DNA from: Marinomonas algicola
GTDB taxonomy: Bacteria > Pseudomonadota > Gammaproteobacteria > Pseudomonadales > Marinomonadaceae
DNA length: 64,000 nt
Assembly (NCBI RefSeq): GCF_014805825.1
Contig: NZ_CP061941.1
Coordinates: 1,612,001-1,676,000 of the forward strand
Direction: 5' to 3'
Shown: positions 8,019-17,248 of the stretch, piece after piece
Layout of the letters: each line of letters begins with the position of its first letter
Position numbering within the stretch: the first letter of the stretch is position 1
Position numbers and translations under genes: made by a program
The notes under the pieces: model-generated
The model's database searches: none
The model's input: only the letters and a program-made list of their open reading frames with translations
Told to the model about the DNA's origin: nothing

Positions 8019-9149
8019 ATGGCTGACGCTAAAAAACTCACTGGTGCGGGACTTCGTGGACAATCAGCTGGATCAACAGCACTTTGTACCGTTGGTAAAT
8101 CGGGTTCTGGGTTAACCTATCGTGGTTATGATATTCATGAATTGGCGGAAAAATCGACCTTTGAAGAAGTGGCTTATTTACTGTTAAAAGGCAAATTACC
8201 GAATCAAGACGAGCTTTCAGCTTATATTGATAAAATTAAATCACTGCGCCAATTACCTGATGCGTTAAAAGTGGTTTTGGAACAAATTCCAAAAGAAGCA
8301 CACCCGATGGATGTGATGCGAACTGGCTGCTCTATGTTAGGTAATGTAGAAACAGAAGCGAGTTTTGCCGATCAAGAAGACATGGCGGATCGTTTATTGG
8401 CCGTGTTCCCATCAATTATTTGTTACTGGTATCGTTTTAGTCATGATGGTATTCGCATAGACACAGTCACAGATGACGATTCTGTTGGTGGACACTTCTT
8501 GCACCTATTGCGAGGTGCCAAGCCGAGTGAATTGCATGCAAAAGTCATGAATGTGTCATTGATCCTGTATGCCGAACACGAATTCAATGCGTCAACCTTT
8601 ACCGCACGAGTTTGTGCTTCTACGTTATCTGATCTCCATAGCTGTATTACAGGAGCAATCGGCTCACTTAGAGGTCCATTACATGGAGGGGCGAACGAAG
8701 CAGCGATGGATATGATTGAGCAATGGACTTCGGCTGACGAAGCGGAAACAGAAGTATTAGGCATGCTTACTCGTAAAGACAAAATTATGGGCTTTGGACA
8801 CGCTATCTACAGTACTTCTGATCCGCGCAATGGCATCATTAAGAAATGGTCTAAAAAACTCTCTGATGATGTTGGTGATACCGTTTTATACGCCGTATCA
8901 GAGCGCGTTGAAGACGTAATGTGGCGCGAAAAGAAACTCTTTTGTAATGCAGATTTCTTTCATGCCAGTGCGTACCATTTTATGGACATCCCAACGAAAT
9001 TGTTTACTCCTATTTTCGTTTGCTCACGTCTGACAGGTTGGGCTTCTCATGTATTTGAGCAAAGAGCGAATAACCGTATTATCCGACCCAGTGCAGACTA
9101 CACAGGACCAGAACCAAGAAACGTAACCCCGATTGAATCACGTACCTAG
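8019..9149 (+). CDS. prpC: 2-methylcitrate synthase
   Basis: A 376-residue member of the citrate synthase family that condenses propionyl-CoA with oxaloacetate. The conserved active-site segments LHGGANEAAM and GFGHAIYSTSDPR carry the two catalytic histidines, and the length is that of PrpC rather than the longer GltA. The start at 8019 follows GGAAGAGGAG and matches the family N-terminus (MADAKKLTGAGLRGQ). It begins 28 bases after prpB. A strong hairpin follows the gene before acnD. Confidence 0.95.
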   Translation: MADAKKLTGAGLRGQSAGSTALCTVGKSGSGLTYRGYDIHELAEKSTFEEVAYLLLKGKLPNQDELSAYIDKIKSLRQLPDALKVVLEQIPKEAHPMDVMRTGCSMLGNVETEASFADQEDMADRLLAVFPSIICYWYRFSHDGIRIDTVTDDDSVGGHFLHLLRGAKPSELHAKVMNVSLILYAEHEFNASTFTARVCASTLSDLHSCITGAIGSLRGPLHGGANEAAMDMIEQWTSADEAETEVLGMLTRKDKIMGFGHAIYSTSDPRNGIIKKWSKKLSDDVGDTVLYAVSERVEDVMWREKKLFCNADFFHASAYHFMDIPTKLFTPIFVCSRLTGWASHVFEQRANNRIIRPSADYTGPEPRNVTPIESRT

Positions 9150-9170
9150 AATCTGATCATCCTTCAATCT

Positions 9171-9203
9171 AATCAAGAGTCTGGTGTGCACCAGCTCTTG
9201 ATT
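9171..9203 (+). repeat. Strong intercistronic hairpin between prpC and acnD
   Basis: AATCAAGAGTCTGGTG and CACCAGCTCTTGATT are complementary over 15 bp with a single bulged T and a very tight turn. No T tract follows, so it is not a standard terminator. It may protect the prpBC message 3' end, serve as a processing site, or tune acnD-prpF expression. Confidence 0.6.
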
Positions 9204-9231
9204 ATTGGCCGCTTTAAGTGAGTTCCCTATC

Positions 9232-11826
9232 ATGAATACCCAATACCGAAAATCCCTTCCAGGAACGCAACTGGACTACTTTGACACCCGAGAAGCCATT
9301 GAGGCACTTAGCCCTGGAGCCTATGATGAACTGCCTTATACCTCTCGAGTATTGGCGGAAAATTTAGTAAGGCGCTGTTCTCCAGAGACTTTAAATGCGT
9401 CCTTGTTGCAGTTGATTGAACGTAAACAAGAGTTGGATTTCCCTTGGTTTCCAGCGCGGGTAGTGTGCCATGATATTTTAGGACAAACGGCTTTGGTTGA
9501 TTTGGCGGGTTTACGTGATGCCATTGCATTACAGGGGGGTGACCCAGCGAAAGTAAATCCAGTGGTGCCAACACAATTAATTGTGGATCATTCGCTTGCG
9601 GTCGAACACGGTGGCTTTGATAAAGAAGCGTTTTCTAAAAACAGAGCCATTGAAGACCGTCGTAACGAAGACCGTTTTCATTTTATCAACTGGACTAAAA
9701 AAGCCTTTAAAAATGTGGATGTGATTCCGCCCGGAAACGGCATCTTGCACCAGATTAATTTAGAACGTATGTCGCCTGTTGTGCATTCACGGGAGGGTGT
9801 GGCGTTTCCAGATACCTTGGTTGGTACAGACAGCCATACCCCTCATGTAGACGCATTGGGCGTTATTGCTATTGGTGTTGGTGGTTTAGAAGCGGAAAGC
9901 GTTATGTTAGGTCGAGCTTCTTGGATGCGTTTGCCAGACATCATAGGCGTAGAGCTCACTGGTAAAAGGCAAGAAGGCGTCACAGCGACAGACATAGTAC
10001 TCGCCATAACCGAATTCTTACGGGCTCAAAAAGTGGTTTCCTCTTATTTAGAGTTCTTCGGTGAAGGGGTACCGCATCTTACCCTAGGTGACCGAGCCAC
10101 CATTTCAAATATGACACCCGAGTTTGGTGCCTCTGCGGCCATGTTCTACATTGACCAACAAACAATAGACTATTTAACTTTAACTGGCCGCGATCCTGAT
10201 CAAGTGGCACTGGTTGAAAACTACGCGAAAACAGCGGGCTTATGGGCGGACAGTTTGACAACCGCACGTTACGAAAGGGTGTTATCGTTCGATCTTTCCA
10301 GTGTAGTGAGAACCATTGCTGGGCCATCGAACCCTCATAACCGCGTACCAACCTCTGAATTAGCGGCTCGCGGTATTTCTGGGGTAGTGGAAAATGACGA
10401 AGGTTTAATGCCTGATGGTGCCGTTATTATTGCGGCCATTACCAGCTGCACTAACACCAGTAATCCACGCAATACAGTGGCCGCTGGTTTACTTGCCCAA
10501 AAAGCCAATGAACTCGGCTTAACCCGTAAACCTTGGGTAAAAACGTCGTTTGCACCGGGATCAAAAGCCGCTCAGCTCTACTTAGAAGACGCTAATTTAT
10601 TACCTGAGTTAGAAAAATTAGGCTTTGGCATTGTGGGGTTTGCCTGTACAACCTGTAATGGTATGAGTGGCGCGCTGGATCCAGTGATTCAACAAGAGGT
10701 GATTGACCGAGACTTATACGCGACCGCCGTCTTATCCGGTAATCGTAACTTTGATGGCCGAATTCACCCTTACGCCAAACAAGCTTTTTTAGCCTCACCG
10801 CCTTTGGTTGTTGCCTACGCCATTGCCGGCACCATTCGCTTTGATATTGAAAAAGACATTCTAGGCGTGGATAAAAATGGCAATGAAGTGACGCTAAAAG
10901 ACATTTGGCCGAGTGATGCTGAAATTGACGCGATTGTTGCTAAAAGTGTCAAACCAGAGCAATTCAATGCCGTTTACATTCCTATGTTTGAAATCAAAGA
11001 GGACACCAGTGCAGCCGTAAGTCCATTATACGATTGGCGCGAGATGAGTACTTACATCCGTCGGCCACCTTATTGGGAAGGGGCTTTGGCCGGTGAACGC
11101 CGCTTATCGGGCATGCGCCCCTTAGCCATCTTGGGAGACAACATTACCACGGATCATTTGTCTCCATCGAATGCGATCATGAAATCCAGCGCCGCCGGTG
11201 AATACCTCGATAAAATGGGGTTGCCAGAAGAGGATTACAATTCTTACGCCACTCACCGAGGAGATCATTTAACGGCCCAACGCGCAACCTTTGCTAACCC
11301 AAAACTGCTAAATGAAATGGTGCAAGAAAACGGCCAAGTGAAACAAGGCTCGTTAGCCAGGGTGGAACCCGAGGGAAAAGTAACCCGTATGTGGGAAGCG
11401 ATTGAGACTTACATGGAGCGAAAACAACCGCTGATTATCGTGGCTGGTGCGGATTACGGGCAAGGCTCCTCCCGTGACTGGGCCGCCAAAGGTGTGCGTC
11501 TGGCTGGGGTCGAAGTGATTGTTGCAGAAGGTTTTGAGCGCATTCATAGAACGAATCTAGTCGGCATGGGCGTGTTACCACTTGAATTTGAAGAGGGCAC
11601 CAATCGCCATACTCTGGCTTTAGATGGGACAGAAGTCTTCGATGTTCAAGGCGCTCGTACACCAAGAGCGACAATGACTTTAGTGCTTACGAGGACATCG
11701 GGTGAGCAAATGACGGTGCCGGTTGTTTGTCGTCTGGACACAGAAGAAGAAGTCTCAATTTACGAAGCGGGTGGCGTCTTGCAACGTTTTGCAAAAGACT
11801 TTTTGAGTGAAGCGGAAGGTGTTTAA
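9232..11826 (+). CDS. acnD: Fe-S-dependent 2-methylcitrate dehydratase
   Basis: An 864-residue aconitase-family enzyme. It dehydrates 2-methylcitrate to 2-methylaconitate, replacing PrpD in organisms that also have PrpF. Cluster ligands lie in SCTNTSNPRN (about residue 406) and in CTTCNGMSG (about 471). The segments GTDSHTPHVD, LGDNITTDHLSPSNAI and ADYGQGSSRDWAAKG are typical of the family. The ATG at 9232 fits the N-terminus MNTQYRKSLPGT, although the ribosome site is weak (AAGTGAG, rather far). A TTG nine codons upstream is less likely. It lies between prpC and prpF. Confidence 0.94.
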   Translation: MNTQYRKSLPGTQLDYFDTREAIEALSPGAYDELPYTSRVLAENLVRRCSPETLNASLLQLIERKQELDFPWFPARVVCHDILGQTALVDLAGLRDAIALQGGDPAKVNPVVPTQLIVDHSLAVEHGGFDKEAFSKNRAIEDRRNEDRFHFINWTKKAFKNVDVIPPGNGILHQINLERMSPVVHSREGVAFPDTLVGTDSHTPHVDALGVIAIGVGGLEAESVMLGRASWMRLPDIIGVELTGKRQEGVTATDIVLAITEFLRAQKVVSSYLEFFGEGVPHLTLGDRATISNMTPEFGASAAMFYIDQQTIDYLTLTGRDPDQVALVENYAKTAGLWADSLTTARYERVLSFDLSSVVRTIAGPSNPHNRVPTSELAARGISGVVENDEGLMPDGAVIIAAITSCTNTSNPRNTVAAGLLAQKANELGLTRKPWVKTSFAPGSKAAQLYLEDANLLPELEKLGFGIVGFACTTCNGMSGALDPVIQQEVIDRDLYATAVLSGNRNFDGRIHPYAKQAFLASPPLVVAYAIAGTIRFDIEKDILGVDKNGNEVTLKDIWPSDAEIDAIVAKSVKPEQFNAVYIPMFEIKEDTSAAVSPLYDWREMSTYIRRPPYWEGALAGERRLSGMRPLAILGDNITTDHLSPSNAIMKSSAAGEYLDKMGLPEEDYNSYATHRGDHLTAQRATFANPKLLNEMVQENGQVKQGSLARVEPEGKVTRMWEAIETYMERKQPLIIVAGADYGQGSSRDWAAKGVRLAGVEVIVAEGFERIHRTNLVGMGVLPLEFEEGTNRHTLALDGTEVFDVQGARTPRATMTLVLTRTSGEQMTVPVVCRLDTEEEVSIYEAGGVLQRFAKDFLSEAEGV

Positions 11827-11868
11827 CACCGCTCCTTGTGAATCGAACGACTGTTTAGGAATGACGTT

Positions 11869-13050
11869 ATGGTAAAACCTCAAATTAAAATACCCGCAAC
11901 CTACATGCGTGGCGGCACCAGCAAGGGGGTTATCTTCAAGCTAGAAGACCTGCCAGAAGCCGCTCAAGTGGCTGGTGCTATGCGTGATGCTTTGCTTATG
12001 CGAGTGATTGGTAGCCCTGATCCCTATAGTAAACAAATAGATGGCATGGGGGCCGCCACTTCCAGTACCAGTAAAACAGTGATTATGGCCAACAGTCGTC
12101 GTGAAGGGCATGATGTGGACTACTTGTTTGGTCAGGTATCGATAGACAAAGCCTTTGTCGATTGGAGCGGTAATTGCGGTAATCTCTCCGCCGCTATTGG
12201 CCCTTTTGCTGTAGCGAATGGCTACATCGACAGTCGCCGAATTCCTGAAAACGGGGTAGTGGAGGTACGTATTTGGCAGGCTAACATTGAAAAAACCATC
12301 GTTTCTTACGTACCTATCGTCAATGGCGAAGTGCAAGAGCTGGGTGATTTTGAATTAGACGGTGTGACGTTTCCCGCAGCGGAAGTAAAATTGGAATTTC
12401 TTAACCCTGCGGATGAAGGTGAAGACGGTGGCTCCATGTTCCCAACGGGCAATGTTGTGGACACATTAAGCGTGCCTGATGTTGGTGAGCTGCAAGTTAC
12501 TATGATTAATGCGGGTATTCCGACTATTTTTGTCAATGCCAACGCAATTGGTTATCAAGGGACGGAGCTGCAAGATGACATTAATAATGATGAAAAAGCC
12601 TTAGCTATGTTTGAATCCATACGTGCTCACGGAGCCATTAAAATGGGGTTAATTCAAACCTTAGAGGAAGCCAAAATTCGTCAGCACACACCCAAAGTCG
12701 CTTTTGTTTCACCGGCTAAAAGTTATGTCTCTTCAAGCGGTAAAGCCATTGATGATACGAACATTGACCTTTTGGTACGTGCCTTGTCGATGGGTAAGTT
12801 GCATCATGCTATGATGGGTACGGCGGCTGTAGCGATAGGCTCTGCCGCGGCCATACCTGGTACCTTGGTTAATCTAGCCGCTGGTGGTGGAGATAGAGAA
12901 ATGGTGGAATTCGGACATCCATCTGGCACGCTTAAAGTTGGTGCCAAAGCCATTCAAGAAAACGGCAACTGGGTCATCGAAAAAGCCATAATGAGCCGCA
13001 GTGCCAGAATTCTAATGGAAGGCTGGGTTAGAATCCCACCACCAGAATGA
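11869..13050 (+). CDS. prpF: 2-methylaconitate cis-trans isomerase
   Basis: A 393-residue protein of the diaminopimelate epimerase-like fold. PrpF isomerises the 2-methylaconitate made by AcnD so that an aconitase can rehydrate it. Hallmarks are the N-terminal ATYMRGGTSKGVIF, the GMGAATSSTSKT segment, and DWSGNCGNLSAAIGPFA, which holds the active-site cysteine region. TTTAGGAATGACGTT precedes the ATG. It closes the operon; no prpD follows. The final hydration step would need AcnB or another aconitase outside this window. Confidence 0.95.
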   Translation: MVKPQIKIPATYMRGGTSKGVIFKLEDLPEAAQVAGAMRDALLMRVIGSPDPYSKQIDGMGAATSSTSKTVIMANSRREGHDVDYLFGQVSIDKAFVDWSGNCGNLSAAIGPFAVANGYIDSRRIPENGVVEVRIWQANIEKTIVSYVPIVNGEVQELGDFELDGVTFPAAEVKLEFLNPADEGEDGGSMFPTGNVVDTLSVPDVGELQVTMINAGIPTIFVNANAIGYQGTELQDDINNDEKALAMFESIRAHGAIKMGLIQTLEEAKIRQHTPKVAFVSPAKSYVSSSGKAIDDTNIDLLVRALSMGKLHHAMMGTAAVAIGSAAAIPGTLVNLAAGGGDREMVEFGHPSGTLKVGAKAIQENGNWVIEKAIMSRSARILMEGWVRIPPPE

Positions 13051-13109
13051 GCTTGTAAATTGTTCCGGCGGGTCAACGAACCGAACTCTCATTCGCCCTT
13101 TTGGGGAGA

Positions 13110-13182
13110 GCATAAAACAAAAAGCCCTCGTCTTTTCTGCCTACGCCACTGTCGTCACTGGTGCAGGGAAAACGGAGGGCTT
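13110..13182 (-). terminator. Long imperfect hairpin, probable terminator for minus-strand transcripts
   Basis: AAGCCCTC (13122-13129) pairs with GAGGGCTT (13175-13182), and the pairing continues inward with a few bulges toward a central stem-loop. Read on the minus strand, the stem is followed by TTTTTGTTTT, as in a terminator. It lies about 190 bases beyond the end of the LysR gene. On the plus strand, where the prp operon would end, there is no T tract. The rest of 13051-13371 shows no supported gene. Confidence 0.5.
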
Positions 13183-13371
13183 CTCATAAAAAAACACCGC
13201 GATAGAAACAGGGACGTCGCCAATCTTAAAAAAGCAAATCATAATCGTCTCAATTAATCGATTTCTATCGGTTAACTGGTTTCAATACCTGTTTTTAGCG
13301 CTTGTTTTACTCGTTGTTTGAATTAAAGAATCTGATCGGACTTCTGATTTATAAGATTGGATGTCCAAGGT

Positions 13372-14220
13372 TCAGTTCAAAGTGCATTCGACGAATGCAC
13401 TTATTGCACTTGATGGGTTATTTTTACGCGACACTAAGTAAGTTGGTGCATGGGCGATATCCCGATCGACGGCGCGAAATGACAGTCCTTCGGTTCTATG
13501 CAATGACAAGAGCGAACGTGGCACCATACCAATGCCCATTCCAGCGATAACGCAGCTGATCATAGTATAGTAGCTGGGAATTTCTATAATGCGTTCGCAC
13601 GTTCGTTCTTGCCGCTTGAGCCATTTTTCAAGTCGGTCTCGATACGAGCAGCCCTTGTTGTAACCCACCATTGTGAGTGATTCTGGTAGTGGGTTTTGAT
13701 CGCCCCAAGCCGCAGGCAGAATAAGAACCAATTCTTCATCAAAACACTGTACGCAAGACAGTCTTGGGTCGTCAGGTGGGTCCGCTGTCATAACAAGGTC
13801 TAAGTCGCCTTCCAGTACTCGTTCAATGAGTGGCATTGAGGCGGCCGTCATCAGTTCAATTTGCACCGCAGGATAGGTGTTGTGATAACGAGAAAGTACA
13901 GTGGGTAGTCTTGAGGCGGCGCTGCTTTCCATAGAGCCTAATCTTAATAGACCCGATGGCTCCGCTTTGGTTAATTCGGCGATGGCGCTTTTTTTCAACT
14001 GCAGAATTTTATCTGTGTAGTCCAATAACCTCAGCCCCGCAGAAGTCACAGACAATCGATTATTTTCCCGTAAAAATAGATCAACATTTAGTTCGCTTTC
14101 CAGCTTTTTAATTCGTGCAGTGACATTAGATGGAACTCTATGTAACGCTTCGGCTGCTCTGGTAACGCCTTTATGTTCTACCACGGCTTTAAATACAATC
14201 AGATCTGAAATATCCATCAT
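13372..14220 (-). CDS. LysR-family transcriptional regulator
   Basis: A 282-residue LysR-type regulator. The N-terminal helix-turn-helix is clear (FKAVVEHKGVTRAAEALHRV, then SNVTARIKKLESELNVDLF), followed by the periplasmic-binding-like effector domain. GGAG sits 5 bases before the ATG at 14220, so this start is preferred over one six codons upstream; the next codon is also ATG. It is divergent from a DMT-family exporter gene, the usual arrangement in which the regulator controls its neighbour. The effector is not evident. Confidence 0.88.
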   Translation of the reverse strand: MMDISDLIVFKAVVEHKGVTRAAEALHRVPSNVTARIKKLESELNVDLFLRENNRLSVTSAGLRLLDYTDKILQLKKSAIAELTKAEPSGLLRLGSMESSAASRLPTVLSRYHNTYPAVQIELMTAASMPLIERVLEGDLDLVMTADPPDDPRLSCVQCFDEELVLILPAAWGDQNPLPESLTMVGYNKGCSYRDRLEKWLKRQERTCERIIEIPSYYTMISCVIAGMGIGMVPRSLLSLHRTEGLSFRAVDRDIAHAPTYLVSRKNNPSSAISAFVECTLN

Positions 14221-14328
14221 AATGCTCCAAGCTTTCACTATTTATGAATGTATTGTTCATTATTATTCATTATTAGTGAAATTATAATAACGTTATACTG
14301 TAAAAAATTAAAGCAGAGAGGGCTGAAA

Positions 14329-15252
14329 ATGAATCAATCAAATGTGACATCCTCCATATCAATAGCTGGCATAGGGTACGCCTTAGCGGCTGTTGCCATT
14401 TGGACTGGCTTTATATTGGTATCGAAAGCGGGCGCCTTGGCTGCCTTATCGTTACCAGATATGATGATGGTACGATTTGGCACGGCGTTTATCCTGTTTT
14501 CTCCATTTATTTGGCGTCATCGAAACACTATTTTGCAATGGCGAATGTTTGTGTTGGGCAGTATCGGTGGGTTGGCTTATGCTTTATCCGTGTTTAATGG
14601 TTTTCAACATGCGCCAGCGACACATGCGGCATTGCTTCTGCCTGGTTTAATGCCGATTATGATCGCCGTTTTTGCTTACTTTTTAGCAAACGAGAGGCAT
14701 TCACCCGCATCTTGGGTTGGGATTCTAGTGAGCAGTTTAGGGATTCTCGTTTTACTCGCTGAAACCATGTTATCTGGTGTGTCCTATTGGCTTGGTGATA
14801 TGAGCTTTATCATTGCTTGTGTCTTTTGGGGTATTTTTACTGTCTTATTGCGCCGCTGGAAGTTTGCACCTTGGCACTCAACATTGGGGATTATTACGGT
14901 AACCACATTACTGTTTGCACCGGTTTATGTGTTGTTTTTACCGCATCACTTGGGTGATGCCTCTTGGGAAATGATTGGTTTGCAAGCTTTTTATCAAGGC
15001 GTAATGGCAACCACAGTACAAATGATATTTTATGGACGTGCCGTTCACATTTTAGGCGCCACAAAAATGGGCGCTTTCATGGCTCTTGTGCCTGTTTTTG
15101 CAAGCGTGTTGGCCGTGCCATTATTTGGCGAGTTATGGACTCAAGGGTTAACCTTTGCATTGATCATGATTCTAATCGGTACCTTAATTGGTCATGTACC
15201 TTTTACAAAGTTGCGCGATTATTCTGTTGGCCGAAAAGCGATAAAAGCATGA
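14329..15252 (+). CDS. DMT-superfamily (EamA) transporter
   Basis: A 307-residue inner-membrane protein made of two EamA repeats with about ten transmembrane helices, typical of the 10-TMS drug/metabolite exporters such as amino-acid or metabolite efflux proteins. Motifs include the first-helix segment ALAAVAIWTGFILVSKAGAL and the loop ALLLPGLMPIMIAVFAYF. AGAGAGGGCTG precedes the ATG at 14329; the open frame extends upstream without support. It is divergent from the LysR gene at 13372-14220, with an AT-rich intergenic region carrying repeated TTATTCATTATT. The substrate is unknown. Confidence 0.85.
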   Translation: MNQSNVTSSISIAGIGYALAAVAIWTGFILVSKAGALAALSLPDMMMVRFGTAFILFSPFIWRHRNTILQWRMFVLGSIGGLAYALSVFNGFQHAPATHAALLLPGLMPIMIAVFAYFLANERHSPASWVGILVSSLGILVLLAETMLSGVSYWLGDMSFIIACVFWGIFTVLLRRWKFAPWHSTLGIITVTTLLFAPVYVLFLPHHLGDASWEMIGLQAFYQGVMATTVQMIFYGRAVHILGATKMGAFMALVPVFASVLAVPLFGELWTQGLTFALIMILIGTLIGHVPFTKLRDYSVGRKAIKA

Positions 15253-15609
15253 TATTTTGTTTCAAAAAACCTTACAAATCAAAAAAACTTGGAATAATTC
15301 AGGCCATCATTTAATGTTTCGTTCTGTCTGTTTTACTTTATGAAATTGCAAAAATACGTCTTTAAAATATGTATTGGTCAATTCAAATAATTAGCTCATA
15401 TATATCAATCGGCTAATTGATTTCTTTTAAAAAACTCCCTTCATTCAGCCTGTTATTGTACGGTTCAATATTCATGTACTAGAATGTTCAAAGACCGTCT
15501 ATCGCGCTTAATATGTGGCACGTCTCTGAAAACAGTAAGTTGATAGCATTTTGATCCAATATTTTCACCTTTACCTGAGTGAAAGTGAAACGAAAGGGAG
15601 TAAAGAGGT
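15253..15609. other. Intergenic region before the tail sheath gene
   Basis: 357 AT-rich bases with no supported gene. A plausible but weak promoter (TTGTAC at about 15455 with a TACTAG-like box) lies about 140 bases before the sheath gene, and GGGAGTAAAGAGGT just before its ATG is a very strong ribosome site. No attachment site or integrase remnant was seen. Confidence 0.4.
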
Positions 15610-17187
15610 ATGGTTTCTACTATCAAAACACCTGGTGTGTATATAAACGAGATAAATGCTTTTGGTAATTCTGTTGTTCCTGTAGCAACAGCCGTTCCGG
15701 CTTTTATTGGCTATACCCCTAGCGCTGAGTATCAAGGAAAATCGTTCTATAATAAGGTGCAGAAGATATCGTCTTTTGCCGAGTTTCAAGCCATTTATTT
15801 AACCTCTTTACCATCCTCTGCAGCAGATCCGGCGGCTCAATACCATCCAGAGTATTATTTGATTGAGCAAGACACAGAGCCTAAAAATGGAGATTACCTT
15901 CAACTGAATGAGCGTGGCTATTCGGTTGTACCGGACCCAAGCACTGTTTATTACTTATACAATAGTATTCGACTTTTTTATCAGAACGGTGGAGGCGATG
16001 CGTATATTGTGTCGGTAGGTTCCTATGGTCGAGTAAACGGAAAAGCGGGGAAGGTAGGAGAGCAGATTGTTAATCCAAATGTACATCTAGCCGATTTGCA
16101 ACGCGGTTTAACATTATTAAAAAATGAATCAGAGCCTACCCTCTACGTTTGTCCAGAAGCGACGCTGCTATCAATAGACAATAATGGTACCTTGATGGAA
16201 TCTATGTTGTCACAAGCAAATGACGTGCAAACCGCGGTTTGTTTGTTTGATATTATTGGCGGTAATACGCCCGATCCTATTACATATACCCATGATATTG
16301 AAACCTTCCGTAATAAAACAGGTTCAAAAGGGTTAAAATTTGGCGCTGTTTATTATCCTTTCATTGGTACGACTATCATGCAGAGCCATGAAATTAATTA
16401 TACCAATTTGTTTGGCGGGGATACCCAACAGCTGAAGAGCATCCTGAGTCCTGTTTCTGCACCGAATAGCATAGTGGAAGATATTATCGACATGATTGAT
16501 CTACCTTCCACAGAGAATTCGCTGACCCAATCCCAGCTTAACGAGTCTTTGCTTAACGCTTCCACAGATTACGATCAAATTATTAATCATGTATTGAGTG
16601 AGGCCAATGTATTACCTCCAAGTGGTGCCATGGCGGGCATTTATACTGTCAATGATAATAACAATGGGGTTTGGCATGCTCCAGCAAATACCAGCATTGT
16701 AGGCGCTTCTCGTCTTCCTATTCACTTGACTGACGCTCAGCAGGCCGATTTGAATATCGAGGTATCTGGGAAGTCGGTTAATGCGATTCGCTTTTTTAAC
16801 GGGCAGGGGATCTTAGTTTGGGGAGCCAGGACGTTGGATGGTAACAGTCAAGATTGGCGTTACCTCTCTGTTAGGCGCACAATGAGTTTTCTTGAGCAAT
16901 CCGTAAAACTGGCGCTTCGTGCTTATGCATTTGAAGTCAATAGCATGAATACTTGGATGGCGGTTAAAAATGAAATAAGTAGTTTCTTGGTAAGCATTTG
17001 GAAAGAAGGGGGATTACAGGGAGCAAGTTCAGCCGATGCTTTTCAAGTGGAGTGTGGGTTGGGTGCTACTATGACGGCTGAGGATGTGTTAAGAGGCTTG
17101 ATGAGAGTATCCATCAAGGTGGCGGTGGTACGTCCTGCTGAATTTATGGTCCTAACCGTTGAACAAGAGATGGCGACGTCTGGTTAG
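15610..17187 (+). CDS. Phage-type contractile tail sheath protein, solitary
   Basis: A 525-residue protein of the tail sheath family, which forms the contracting outer cylinder of myophage tails, R-type pyocins and extracellular injection systems. The N-terminus (KTPGVYINEINAFGNSVV, then ATAVPAFIGYTP) and C-terminus (YLSVRRTMSFLEQSVKLALR, then VVRPAEFMVLTVEQEM) are family hallmarks: the first is the N-terminal linker and the last the sheath handshake domain. The variable middle domain (residues about 150-350) is present, so the gene looks intact. No tube, baseplate, spike or ATPase gene is found anywhere in the window. A perfect hairpin begins immediately after the stop. Confidence 0.88.
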   Translation: MVSTIKTPGVYINEINAFGNSVVPVATAVPAFIGYTPSAEYQGKSFYNKVQKISSFAEFQAIYLTSLPSSAADPAAQYHPEYYLIEQDTEPKNGDYLQLNERGYSVVPDPSTVYYLYNSIRLFYQNGGGDAYIVSVGSYGRVNGKAGKVGEQIVNPNVHLADLQRGLTLLKNESEPTLYVCPEATLLSIDNNGTLMESMLSQANDVQTAVCLFDIIGGNTPDPITYTHDIETFRNKTGSKGLKFGAVYYPFIGTTIMQSHEINYTNLFGGDTQQLKSILSPVSAPNSIVEDIIDMIDLPSTENSLTQSQLNESLLNASTDYDQIINHVLSEANVLPPSGAMAGIYTVNDNNNGVWHAPANTSIVGASRLPIHLTDAQQADLNIEVSGKSVNAIRFFNGQGILVWGARTLDGNSQDWRYLSVRRTMSFLEQSVKLALRAYAFEVNSMNTWMAVKNEISSFLVSIWKEGGLQGASSADAFQVECGLGATMTAEDVLRGLMRVSIKVAVVRPAEFMVLTVEQEMATSG

Positions 17188-17244
17188 ATGAATGACGCCG
17201 CTATCAAATAGTGTTAACAAGCATTTGATAGCGGCGTCATTCAT
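17188..17244. terminator. Perfect 22-bp inverted repeat between convergent genes
   Basis: The arms at 17188-17209 and 17223-17244 are exact reverse complements (core GACGCCGCTATCAAAT) with a 13-base spacer containing GTTAAC. It starts on the base after the sheath stop codon and ends 5 bases before the ribH stop. It probably ends transcription in both directions, although neither side has a good T tract. Confidence 0.65.
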
Positions 17245-17248
17245 TTAC

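Noticed and set aside
13060..13257. 65-residue plus-strand open frame after prpF
   Set aside because: It runs through the long hairpin at 13122-13182, has an odd composition (many Arg, His, Cys) and no family resemblance; it is better explained by structured RNA.
13302..13550. 82-residue plus-strand frame overlapping the LysR gene
   Set aside because: It is antisense to a clear LysR effector domain and has no ribosome site.
15516..15522. TGGCACG, the -24 half of a sigma-54 promoter, before the sheath gene
   Set aside because: The GC of the -12 element is not at the required distance (the bases there are AA), so the match is only half a site.
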